From: JBEKZQ01 sp049509675
GTDB lineage: Bacteria > Planctomycetota > Planctomycetia > Pirellulales > Thermoguttaceae
Assembly (NCBI GenBank): GCA_049509675.1
Contig: JBEKZQ010000007.1
Coordinates: 1-45,815, forward strand
DNA length: 45,815 nucleotides
Reading direction: 5' to 3'
The translations under genes and the position numbers were made by a program. Positions 6,808-15,005 of this stretch are shown one piece after another. How positions within the stretch are numbered: position 1 is the stretch's first letter; every line of letters starts with the position of its first letter. Below the pieces are notes generated by a model. That model ran no database searches, was not told where the DNA came from, and saw only the letters and a list, made by a program, of their open reading frames with translations.

Positions 6808-8934
6808 ATGACCTTTCTTAACCTCTCACTATTCCTCGGTGGTTCGCTGCTGGTGGCGGTGCCGATCATCCTGCACCTCATCATGCGGCGGAAGCCCATG
6901 CTGCTGGAGTTTCCCGCCCTGCGGTTCTTGCAGAAGCGGCACGATGCCAACCAGCGGCGGCTGCGTTTGCGGCATCTGCTGTTGTTGCTGTTGCGGGCCG
7001 GGGCGATCGCACTGCTGGCCTTTGCCTTGGCGCGGCCGAGCCTGAAATTCGGCCGCACCTACGGCAGCCAGGAGGCGCCGGTGGCGGCCGCGCTGGTGTT
7101 CGACGTCGCCCCGCACATGGAGTATCGCCATCAGAATCGCAGCCGGCTGGAGGCGGCCCGGGAACTGGGGCTCTGGCTGCTGGCGCAATTGCCGCGCGAG
7201 AGCCAGATCGCCGTGTTGGACAGCGGCCTGGTGCAAAAGGGGTTCGATGCCGATCGGGGCGTGGCCAAGCAGCGGATCGAGCGGCTGAAACCGGCCGCCA
7301 ACGCCCAGCCCGTGGCCCTGGCGACGGCCGAGGCGATTGCGCTGCTGGCACAAAGCGATCTGCCGCAGAAAGAACTTTATGTTTTCACCGATTTGTCCGC
7401 AGCCGATTGGCCCGCCGACTGCGGCCCGGTGTTGCAGAACCGGTTGACGAAATATCCCGGCACGGCCCTGTACGTGATCGACGTGGGCGTGGCCAATCCG
7501 GCGAACTTCGCCCTGGGCAAGCTGCGGCTTTCCGGCGAGGTGTTGCCCCGCGGCGCGGGGCTGGATATTTCCTGCGATCTGTCGTGTGCCGGCCTGGCAG
7601 GGCAGCGCAGCGTGGAACTCTACGTGTTGGATGCGGCCGGCCGGCCGCAGAAGCAGGGCGAGCAGACCGCCACGCTGGCGGCAGGCGAGTCGCGGCAACT
7701 GGAATTTCACCTGGGCGATCTGGAGATCGGCACACACCAGGGCAGCCTGCGGATCGTGGGCCGGGACGGCCTGGAGGCCGACGACGTGCGATTCTTCAGC
7801 GTGGAGGTCAAGCCGGCCTGGCCGGTGCTGGTCGCCGCGCCCCCGCCGGCCGAGGACTACGCCCTGTTCTTCACCCAGGCCCTGGCGCCCACGGTGATGC
7901 GCAAGCGCGGACAGGCGCGGTTCGACTGCCAAGTGGTGTCGCTGGCCGATCTGCCGCGGCAAGCGCTGGAGAAATATGCCGCCGTTTGTCTGTTGGACCC
8001 CACGCCGCTGGAGCCCGGCGTATGGCAGCGGCTGGCCGAGTACGCGGCGGCCGGGCACGGCGTGGCGGTCTTTCTGGGCCGCAACGCCCAGAAGATCGAG
8101 TCGTTCAACAGCCCCGCTGCGCAGCAACTGTTGCCCGGCAAGCTGCTGCGCGAGGCCCGGCGGCCGGACGGCGATTGCTGCCTGGCCCCGCGCGACTTTC
8201 AACATCCGATCCTGACCGCCTTCGGCCGGCACGCCACCTCGATCCCCTGGGATGCGTTCCCGGTCGTCCGTTACTGGGAACTCCAGCGGCCGATCGGCAC
8301 GGTGTTGCCCTTTGTCGACGGCCGGCCGGCGCTGCTGGAACGAACCATCGGCTCCGGCCGGGCGGTAACGATGACCACGCCGGTCTCCGATCGGCCGACG
8401 CAGGACGCCTGGAACTACCTGCCGGCCGGCGAGGCCTGGCCGTTCGTGATCCTCATGAATCAAACGCTTGCGTACCTGGTAGGCGGCACGCAGCAACAGT
8501 TGAACTATTACGCCGGACAGGCGGCCGTCCTGCCGATGGATGAGCAAAGCCGGCGGCTGAACTATCTGCTCAGTGCGCCGGGGAACGAAAAGTATCCGCT
8601 TTCCGCCGATCCCAAGCAGCACGCCATTACCGTGACCGCGACCGAACAGGTGGGAAACTATCGGCTACAGGCCGGGGGCCGGGTCTCCGGCGTGGATCGC
8701 GGCTTCAGCGTCAACCTGGCCCCCGACGCCACCCGCCTGGATCGCCTGGACGAGAAGCAATTGGCCGAGATTTTCGGCCCGTTCAAGTACCGGCTCGCCC
8801 ACACCCGGGATCAGATCGATCGCAACATCAGCATGGGCCGCGTGGGCCGCGAGCTATATCCGCCGGCAATCATCATCTTCGCCCTGGTACTGGCATTGGA
8901 GTACGTTGTGGCCAATCGGTTCTATAAGGAGTAG
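6808..8934 (+). CDS. BatA-domain membrane protein
   Basis: A 708-residue protein. The N-terminal BatA (aerotolerance regulator N-terminal) domain covers residues ~1-80: a first hydrophobic segment (4-25, ending ILHLIMRRKP), an arginine-rich cytoplasmic loop and a second segment (~58-78, LLLLLLRAGAIALLAFALARPS). A VWA-like domain follows (~92-230), but the metal site has decayed: the expected D-x-S-x-S reads DVAPHM. Beta-rich segments and a glutamine-amidotransferase-like region follow (~330-560), then a C-terminal membrane segment at ~680-700. It is probably an inner-membrane protein facing the periplasm that works with MoxR/DUF58. No Shine-Dalgarno is seen. Confidence 0.88.
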   Translation: MTFLNLSLFLGGSLLVAVPIILHLIMRRKPMLLEFPALRFLQKRHDANQRRLRLRHLLLLLLRAGAIALLAFALARPSLKFGRTYGSQEAPVAAALVFDVAPHMEYRHQNRSRLEAARELGLWLLAQLPRESQIAVLDSGLVQKGFDADRGVAKQRIERLKPAANAQPVALATAEAIALLAQSDLPQKELYVFTDLSAADWPADCGPVLQNRLTKYPGTALYVIDVGVANPANFALGKLRLSGEVLPRGAGLDISCDLSCAGLAGQRSVELYVLDAAGRPQKQGEQTATLAAGESRQLEFHLGDLEIGTHQGSLRIVGRDGLEADDVRFFSVEVKPAWPVLVAAPPPAEDYALFFTQALAPTVMRKRGQARFDCQVVSLADLPRQALEKYAAVCLLDPTPLEPGVWQRLAEYAAAGHGVAVFLGRNAQKIESFNSPAAQQLLPGKLLREARRPDGDCCLAPRDFQHPILTAFGRHATSIPWDAFPVVRYWELQRPIGTVLPFVDGRPALLERTIGSGRAVTMTTPVSDRPTQDAWNYLPAGEAWPFVILMNQTLAYLVGGTQQQLNYYAGQAAVLPMDEQSRRLNYLLSAPGNEKYPLSADPKQHAITVTATEQVGNYRLQAGGRVSGVDRGFSVNLAPDATRLDRLDEKQLAEIFGPFKYRLAHTRDQIDRNISMGRVGRELYPPAIIIFALVLALEYVVANRFYKE

Positions 8935-8943
8935 CCGGATCTC

Positions 8944-9069
8944 GAACACTGAAAACTGAACACTGAAAACTGAACACTGAAAACTGAACACTGAAAACTG
9001 AACACTGAAAACTGAACACTGAAAACTGAACACTGAAAACTGAAAACTGAAAACTGAAAACTGAAAACT
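8944..9069. repeat. tandem repeat, 14-bp unit x7 followed by 7-bp unit x4
   Basis: Seven perfect copies of GAACACTGAAAACT (8944-9041) are followed by four copies of the derived half-unit GAAAACT (9042-9069). The array fills the entire gap between the BatA-like gene and the VWA gene, ending 7 nt before the ATG at 9077. No spacers, so it is not a CRISPR array. Confidence 0.97.
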
Positions 9070-9076
9070 TCCCGCC

Positions 9077-11335
9077 ATGTTCCGCCTGTTTTTCTATCCG
9101 GTCGCCGAGAGTTATCCGCTGGTGGTCGTGCTTGCGCTGCTGCTGACGGGGCTCTTGGCACTGGGCCCCCGCCGCGGGACGGCCCTGCGGCGGCGCATCG
9201 CACTGGCGCTGTTGCGCGCCGGCGTCATTGCCCTGGCGGTCCTGGCCCTGTTGCGGCCCACGCTGGTCTATACCGAGACGCGGAAGGAGAAGGCCACCCT
9301 GGTGGTCCTGGCCGATCAGACGCGGAGCATGTCGGTCCGCGACGCATTGGGCGGCAAGAGCCGCTGGGATGCCCTGCGCAATGCCCTGAGCGAAGCCGCG
9401 CCGGCCCTGGGCGAGCTGAGCCGCGATTTCGAGCTGAAGGCCTATACCTTCGACGCCGAGACCCATCCGGTCGAATCCGAGGGCGGGAAGATCAAGTTGC
9501 CCAGCACTCCGGAAGGGACCGAAACGGCCATCGGCGCCGCACTGGAAGACGTGCTGCGGGAGCAGGCCGGCAAACGCCTGCTGGGCGTGATCCTCCTGAG
9601 CGACGGCGCACAGCGGGCCCTTGCGCCCCGCGACCTGCCGCCGCAGATCGCCGCCGCGCGGCTCAAACACCAGGGCGATCCGCTCTTCACCGTCGGCTTC
9701 GGCCAGTCCCGCGGCCTGGGCGAGGCCCAGGACGTGGCCCTGAAGGAACTGGTCGCCAATCCCACCGTCTTTGTCAAGAACGAGCTTTCTGTCACCGGGC
9801 AGGTGCGCATCGACGGTTACGTCAATCGCGAGATTCCCGTGCGCTTGTTGTTCGAGAAGGCGCCCGGCAAGATGGAGGTGGTGGCCCAGCAGAACGTGAA
9901 ATCCACGGCCGACGGACAGCTCCTGCCGGTAAAGTTCACCTACGTGCCCGAAACCACCGGCGAGTTCAAACTCACCTTGGAAGCCGTGCCGCAGCCGGGA
10001 GAATTGGTGGTCACCAACAACCAGTTGAGCACTTTCGTGCGCGTGCTCAAAGGCGGGCTGAGCGTGCTCTACGTGGAAGGGGCGGTGCGAGTGGAGCAGA
10101 AGTTCCTCCGCCGCGCGCTGGATGCGTCCCGCGACATCAAGGTCGACTTCGTGCGCCTGGATCCGCGGCAGCCGGAGATCCGGCCCAGCGACATGGCCCA
10201 GCGATTCAAGCCCGGCAAATACGAGGTCTACATCCTGGGCGACGTCGACTCCACGGCCTTCGAGGAGAGCGAATTGAAGGACCTGGCGGCAGCCGTCGAC
10301 AAGGGCGCCGGGCTGATCATGTTGGGCGGATTCCACAGCTTTGGCCCCGGCGGCTACGGCGGCACGCCGCTGGCCGACGTGCTGCCCGTGGCCATGGACC
10401 GCTTCGAGCGGCAGAAGCTGGACGAGCCGGTCCGCGGCGACCTGCACCTGGCGGGCCCGTTGGCCATGCAGCCCACGACCCTGGGCCTGCGGCATTTCGC
10501 CCTGACCTTGGCCGGCGATGCGGCTGGCAACGCGGCCCTGTGGGCGAAACTGCCGCCCCTGGAAGGCGCCAACCAGTTCCTCAAGCTCTCGCGCGGCGCG
10601 GTCCCGCTGGCCACCGCCGACGGCAACGACAACAAGCCGCTCTTGGTGTCGCACAGTTTCGGCAACGGTCGCGTCATGGCCTTCGCCGGCGATTCCACCT
10701 GGCACTGGCAGTTGCAGGGCTTCGAGTCGGCCCACAAACGCTTCTGGCGGCAGATCGTCTTGTGGCTGGCCCGAAAGGACGCGGCGATGGAAGGGAGCGT
10801 GTGGATCAAGCTGGAGAAACGCTGCTTCGCGCCCACGGAAGCCGTGGAGTTCAGCGTGGGGGCCCAGTCGGCCAACGGCGAGGCGGTCAAAGATGCCGAG
10901 TTCAAGGTCGAGGTGCTCCCGCCGGCCGGCCGGCGCAGCGGCGTGCCCGTGCTCCGCCAGGACGAACAGAGTTCCGGCACCTTCCGTGAGGCCCGCGAAA
11001 AAGGCGACTACCTGATCGAAGTCACGGCCACGCGCCACGGGCAGAGTTTGGGCACGGCCCGGGCCCGGTTCCTGGTCTCCCCGCAGGATCTCGAACTGGA
11101 CAACGCCTCGGCCGACGCCGAGACGATGGAGAGCCTGGCCACCATGACGGGCGGCCGCACGGTCGCCCCGGAACAGCTTTCCGAGCTGATCCGCCAACTC
11201 GCCGCCCAGACGCAGAACTTCGAGGTCCAGCAGGAGACCAAAAAGACCTTTTGGGACAAGTGGCCGTTCTTCTTGCTCCTGGTCTGCCTGTTGAGCACGG
11301 AGTGGTATTTCCGCAAACGCTGGGGATTGGTGTGA
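9077..11335 (+). CDS. membrane VWA / glutamine amidotransferase-like protein
   Basis: A 752-residue protein. Two N-terminal membrane segments (~14-31 and ~42-61) precede a VWA domain whose metal site DQTRS (D80) is intact. A beta-sandwich region follows (~215-330), then a class-I glutamine-amidotransferase-like fold around 335-600 with GLIMLGGFHSFGPGGYGG; the nucleophilic cysteine of true amidotransferases is replaced (GGFHSFG), so it is probably structural. A last membrane segment lies at ~728-745. It closes the moxR cluster and is probably assembled with the BatA-like protein. The start codon immediately follows the 126-bp tandem repeat, leaving no room for a Shine-Dalgarno. The large antisense frame opposite is a GC artefact. 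Confidence 0.9.
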   Translation: MFRLFFYPVAESYPLVVVLALLLTGLLALGPRRGTALRRRIALALLRAGVIALAVLALLRPTLVYTETRKEKATLVVLADQTRSMSVRDALGGKSRWDALRNALSEAAPALGELSRDFELKAYTFDAETHPVESEGGKIKLPSTPEGTETAIGAALEDVLREQAGKRLLGVILLSDGAQRALAPRDLPPQIAAARLKHQGDPLFTVGFGQSRGLGEAQDVALKELVANPTVFVKNELSVTGQVRIDGYVNREIPVRLLFEKAPGKMEVVAQQNVKSTADGQLLPVKFTYVPETTGEFKLTLEAVPQPGELVVTNNQLSTFVRVLKGGLSVLYVEGAVRVEQKFLRRALDASRDIKVDFVRLDPRQPEIRPSDMAQRFKPGKYEVYILGDVDSTAFEESELKDLAAAVDKGAGLIMLGGFHSFGPGGYGGTPLADVLPVAMDRFERQKLDEPVRGDLHLAGPLAMQPTTLGLRHFALTLAGDAAGNAALWAKLPPLEGANQFLKLSRGAVPLATADGNDNKPLLVSHSFGNGRVMAFAGDSTWHWQLQGFESAHKRFWRQIVLWLARKDAAMEGSVWIKLEKRCFAPTEAVEFSVGAQSANGEAVKDAEFKVEVLPPAGRRSGVPVLRQDEQSSGTFREAREKGDYLIEVTATRHGQSLGTARARFLVSPQDLELDNASADAETMESLATMTGGRTVAPEQLSELIRQLAAQTQNFEVQQETKKTFWDKWPFFLLLVCLLSTEWYFRKRWGLV

Positions 11336-11620
11336 GTTTGACGCCGTTGTCGTTGGTGATACACTTGCTTAGAGTTCTCCGGAAGAAACATCCGTAGCGA
11401 TCATGCGGATTTGGGGGGCCGTGCCGGAGCATGTCCTACACTTGAGAACCGAACGATAAGCGGATACACAAGATAAGGGCGGTAGTCGCCGATCCAACCG
11501 TCGATATAGAGGATTGCGCATTTTTATTGATGTTCAGCAGAGCAGTGCCGCGGCACGCAGGGTTTTCTCCGTAAGACTGGCCTCATGGCATTGCTATTCT
11601 GACGTTCAACAGGTAGCCGC

Positions 11621-13663
11621 ATGAGCAGCATCGAGCAGCCCGTCGACCCGCAGTTGATCGAACAGACCAAGCGGCAAATCCAGTCGCTGGTGGCGGAGAT
11701 TGCGCAACTGTCGCGGCAGACCCTGACGCCGGTGGAATTCTATGGAGAATTTCTCACCCGGGTGGTTTCCGCCCTGGCGGCGATCGGCGGGGCCGTCTGG
11801 ACCACCAACGACGACGGCCAACTGGCCCTGCAATTCCAGATCAACCTTCAAGAGACCCGGCTTCGCGATCGGCAGGAGGACCAGGCGCGTCACGGCCGTT
11901 TGCTCTATAAGGCCTTGGGCAAGAGCGACGGGATGCTGGTGCCCGCGCAAAGCGGCTTCGGCGAAGGCGATGAGGCGGCCAACCCCACCGATTTCCTTGT
12001 GCTGTTGGGCCCCTTGAAGACCGATCTGGAGACGGTCGGACTGGTCGAGATCTTTCAGCGCAGCGACACCGAGTCGAACACGCAGAAGGGATACCTGCGG
12101 TTCCTGCTGCAAATGTGCGAGTTGGCCGCCGACTTCCTTAAGAGCCATCAGTTGCGGCACTTCTCCGACCGCCAGGTGCTTTGGGCCAAGCTGGAAGATT
12201 TCGCCCGCACGGTCCACACCTCCCTGGAGCCGATCGCCACCGCCTATACCATCGCCAACGAAGGCCGGCGGCTGATCGAATGCGACCGGGTGAGCGTGGC
12301 CATCCGCAAGGGCAACATGTGCAAGATCGAGGCGGTGAGCGGGCAGGACGTTTTTGACAAACGCTCCAACACCATCCGCCTGCTCGGCAAGCTGGCCAGC
12401 GCGGTGGTCGCCACCGGCGATCCGGTGTGGTACGCCGGTGATAGCCGCGACCTGGCCCCGCAGGTGGAAGACGCGGTGCAGGAGTACGTCGACGAGGCGC
12501 ACTCCAAGATGATCGCCGTGCTTCCCCTGCGCCGCCCGCGGCAGGACGAAGAGGACGACCCCAAGGAGCGCGAGGCGGACGAACCGACCATCGGCGCGCT
12601 GATCGTCGAGCAGATCGAGGACAGCCGCGTGGCCCCGGCCTTGTCGCAGCGCGTGGACGTGGTCTGCCGGCACAGCGCCACGGCCCTGGCCAACGCCATG
12701 GAACATCAGAACCTGTTCCTGATGCCGCTGTGGCGGGCCATCGGCAAGAGCCGCTGGCTGGTCCAGGCCCGCACCTTGCCCAAAACGGTCAGCATCTCCG
12801 TGGCCGTCGTCGTGGCGCTGATCGTGATGGCCGTCTGGCCCATCGATTTCAACTTGCACTCCAAGGGCACGCTGGAGCCGATCAACCGCCGGGACGTCTT
12901 TGCCAGCGAGAAGGCCGTGGTGACCGAGGTGCTGGTCAAGCATGGCGACATGGTCAAGGCCGGGCAAACGCTGGTGCGCATGCGGAACACCGACTTCGAG
13001 GTGGCCAAGACCGACATCGAAGGCCAACTGATCGCCACCGGGGAACGGATTAACGACATCCAACGCCTGTTGATCGACGAGCGGCAGTTGCGGGCGGACG
13101 AGCGGACCCGCGTCTCCGGCGAACTGGCCGAGCTCGGCGAGAAGTTGCACTCCCTCGAGCACCAGTCGGAACTGTACAAGAAGAAGATGGAAGAGTTGGA
13201 GGTCAAGAGCCCGATTGCGGGCGAGGTGGTAACCTGGGACCTGGAGAACCGTTTGATCCACCGGCCGGTGGAGCGGGGCCAGGTGCTGCTGCGCGTGGCC
13301 GATCCGGCCGGTCCCTGGCAGTTGGAGGTGCATATGTCGGAAGACCGCCTGGGCCACATTGTCAAGGCCCAGCAGGAGCTGACGGAGTTCAAAGGGCAAC
13401 TGCCGGTGACGTACATTTCGGCCACGGAGCCGGGCACGAGCCGCAAGGGCACGATCATGGAGATTGAAAAGCAAGCGAACGTCCACGGCGAGGACGGCAA
13501 TATCGTGTTGATCAGGGTGGCCATCGACAAGGACGAGTTGCCCAATCGCCGCCCGGGGGCCGCGGTGACGGCCAAGGTCTACTGCGGCCGCCGCTCCATC
13601 CTCTACGTCTGCTTTCACGACCTGGTGGCGTTCGTGCAATCCCGGATCCTGTTCCGCCTGTGA
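11621..13663 (+). CDS. GAF-like domain / HlyD-family membrane fusion protein
   Basis: A 680-residue protein in two halves. Residues ~1-370 are cytoplasmic and contain a GAF-type sensor region (from LEDFARTVHTSLEPIATAYTIANEG through ECDRVSVAIRKG to IGALIVEQIED). One membrane segment follows (~389-407, ISVAVVVALIVMAVW). Residues ~415-680 are a HlyD/biotinyl-lipoyl adaptor with a coiled coil (GERINDIQRLLIDERQ), VKSPIAGEVV and a beta-barrel end. HlyD proteins bridge inner-membrane transporters to the outer envelope; a GAF domain on one suggests ligand-controlled export (inference). It is followed 10 nt later by a second HlyD gene. The 285 nt upstream show no gene. Confidence 0.85.
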   Translation: MSSIEQPVDPQLIEQTKRQIQSLVAEIAQLSRQTLTPVEFYGEFLTRVVSALAAIGGAVWTTNDDGQLALQFQINLQETRLRDRQEDQARHGRLLYKALGKSDGMLVPAQSGFGEGDEAANPTDFLVLLGPLKTDLETVGLVEIFQRSDTESNTQKGYLRFLLQMCELAADFLKSHQLRHFSDRQVLWAKLEDFARTVHTSLEPIATAYTIANEGRRLIECDRVSVAIRKGNMCKIEAVSGQDVFDKRSNTIRLLGKLASAVVATGDPVWYAGDSRDLAPQVEDAVQEYVDEAHSKMIAVLPLRRPRQDEEDDPKEREADEPTIGALIVEQIEDSRVAPALSQRVDVVCRHSATALANAMEHQNLFLMPLWRAIGKSRWLVQARTLPKTVSISVAVVVALIVMAVWPIDFNLHSKGTLEPINRRDVFASEKAVVTEVLVKHGDMVKAGQTLVRMRNTDFEVAKTDIEGQLIATGERINDIQRLLIDERQLRADERTRVSGELAELGEKLHSLEHQSELYKKKMEELEVKSPIAGEVVTWDLENRLIHRPVERGQVLLRVADPAGPWQLEVHMSEDRLGHIVKAQQELTEFKGQLPVTYISATEPGTSRKGTIMEIEKQANVHGEDGNIVLIRVAIDKDELPNRRPGAAVTAKVYCGRRSILYVCFHDLVAFVQSRILFRL

Positions 13664-13673
13664 GGAATCGTTT

Positions 13674-15005
13674 ATGCGCATTGGCTTTGTAACCGCACTG
13701 TTGAGGATCTTGCTGAGGGGCACGCAGTTGGTCCCCCTCTCCCTCCGGGAGAGGGCCGGGGTGAGGGGATGCTGGAAAGGACAAGGGACTCACCAGACCG
13801 GACCTTGCAAATTTCGCCCTCACCCTAACCCTCTCCCGAAGGGAGAGGGGAAGCTAAAGGCAGCGTTTTGCGGAAGTCCAGTTCTTATTCTGACCGCCGT
13901 GCTGGCTATGGCCGCTCCTAAAGCTTCCGCCGATGCGGTCACGCTGCCCAAATGCGTGGTCTCGCTGATCGAGGAGGCCCAGGTGCCGGCGCAAGAGGCC
14001 GGCGTGATGGTGGACCTGAAGGTCGTCGACGGGCAGGCGGTCGAGAAGGGCCAGTTGCTGGCCCAGATCGACGACGCCAAGACGCAATCGGAGTATCGCG
14101 TGGCGGCGGCCAAGCTGGCGGCCGCCAAGGAGAAATCCTCGGACGACATCAACGTCCGCTATGCGATCGCCGCGGAGAAGGTGGCCGAGGCGGAGTACTT
14201 CGTCAACGACGAGGCCAACCGCCGCGTCTCCGGCGCCGTTCCCCAGACCGTACTGCGGGAGCTGTTGCTAAAACACCGCGAGACCGAGTTGGCCATCGAG
14301 AAGGCCAAGTTGGAGCATCGCATCGCCGTGCAGGAGACGAACGTAGCGCAGGCCGAAGTGGACGCCGCCCAGGAAGACATCCATCGCCGCAAGATCTTCG
14401 CCCCGTTCGACGGCGTGGTGGTGCAACTGCACCGCCACGTGGGCGAATGGGTGCAACCGCCGCCCGGCGACCCGGTGTTGCACCTGGTCCGCATCGACAA
14501 GCTTTGGGTGCAAGGATTCGTCAATTTCAAGCTGTACAATCCGGATGAAGTGCAGGACCGCCCGGTCTCGGTCACGGTCGATCTGGCCCGCGGCCAGCAA
14601 TTCACCGCTGCCGGCCGCATCACGTTCGTCAAGCCGATGTACGGTCACCCTTCGCGACAGCCTGCTCTCCAGTTCCGCGCGGGCGCTGCCGATCCGCATG
14701 CGGCCCGATCTGTCGGCACGCCGCCAGCACTACCTGGGCCGGACCTACTGGGTCGTGAAGGATCCGGTCGGGCTGAACTACTACCGCTTTCAGGAGGAAG
14801 AGTTTGCCATCCTGCAAATGCTCGACGGCCAGACCAGCCTGGACGAGATCAAGGAGCGATTCGAGGACGAGTTCCCGCCCCAAAAAATCACCTTGGAAGA
14901 ACTACAGCAGTTTCTGGGCATGTTGCACCGCAGCGGCCTGGTCGTGGTGGCGGTGGGCGGACAAGGCCGGCAGTTGCTCAAACGCCGCACCCAGCGCCGC
15001 CATAA
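13674..15005 (+). CDS. HlyD-family periplasmic adaptor, repeat-invaded and 3'-truncated
   Basis: Residues after the N-terminus match HlyD/RND-type adaptors: EEAQVPAQEAGVMVDLKVVDG, a lipoyl half-motif, an alpha-helical hairpin of ~90 residues, and IFAPFDGVVVQLHRHVGEWV as the second lipoyl half. Two things are odd. First, codons ~15-60 are two opposed copies of the CTCTCCC dispersed repeat, read as PLSLRERAGVRG and PHPNPLPKGEG, between the start MRIGFVTALL and the hydrophobic core VLILTAVLAMAAPKASA. Second, homology stops at RITFVKPM (about 14640); the family's last ~40 residues are absent and the frame runs on to 15005 only as overlap with the M50 gene. Function is therefore doubtful. Confidence 0.65.
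   Translation: MRIGFVTALLRILLRGTQLVPLSLRERAGVRGCWKGQGTHQTGPCKFRPHPNPLPKGEGKLKAAFCGSPVLILTAVLAMAAPKASADAVTLPKCVVSLIEEAQVPAQEAGVMVDLKVVDGQAVEKGQLLAQIDDAKTQSEYRVAAAKLAAAKEKSSDDINVRYAIAAEKVAEAEYFVNDEANRRVSGAVPQTVLRELLLKHRETELAIEKAKLEHRIAVQETNVAQAEVDAAQEDIHRRKIFAPFDGVVVQLHRHVGEWVQPPPGDPVLHLVRIDKLWVQGFVNFKLYNPDEVQDRPVSVTVDLARGQQFTAAGRITFVKPMYGHPSRQPALQFRAGAADPHAARSVGTPPALPGPDLLGREGSGRAELLPLSGGRVCHPANARRPDQPGRDQGAIRGRVPAPKNHLGRTTAVSGHVAPQRPGRGGGGRTRPAVAQTPHPAPP
13732..13851. repeat. inverted pair of CTCTCCC dispersed repeats inside a signal-peptide region
   Basis: Copy one (13732-13769) contains CCTCTCCCTCCGGGAGAGG then a GGGGTGAGGGG end; copy two (13817-13851) is in the opposite orientation, CCCTCACCCTAA then CCTCTCCCGAAGGGAGAGG. 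They keep the reading frame of the HlyD gene open. Confidence 0.85.

Noticed and set aside
8944..9069. Possible CRISPR array
   Set aside because: The 14- and 7-bp units are directly adjacent with no spacers, and no cas genes are present.
8873..11197. Very long open frame on the minus strand opposite the VWA gene
   Set aside because: It contains no family motif, partly translates the tandem repeat, and mirrors the GC-driven codon pattern of the real plus-strand gene.
11606..13723. Long minus-strand frame opposite the GAF-HlyD gene
   Set aside because: Antisense shadow: the plus strand carries a coherent GAF-HlyD protein.
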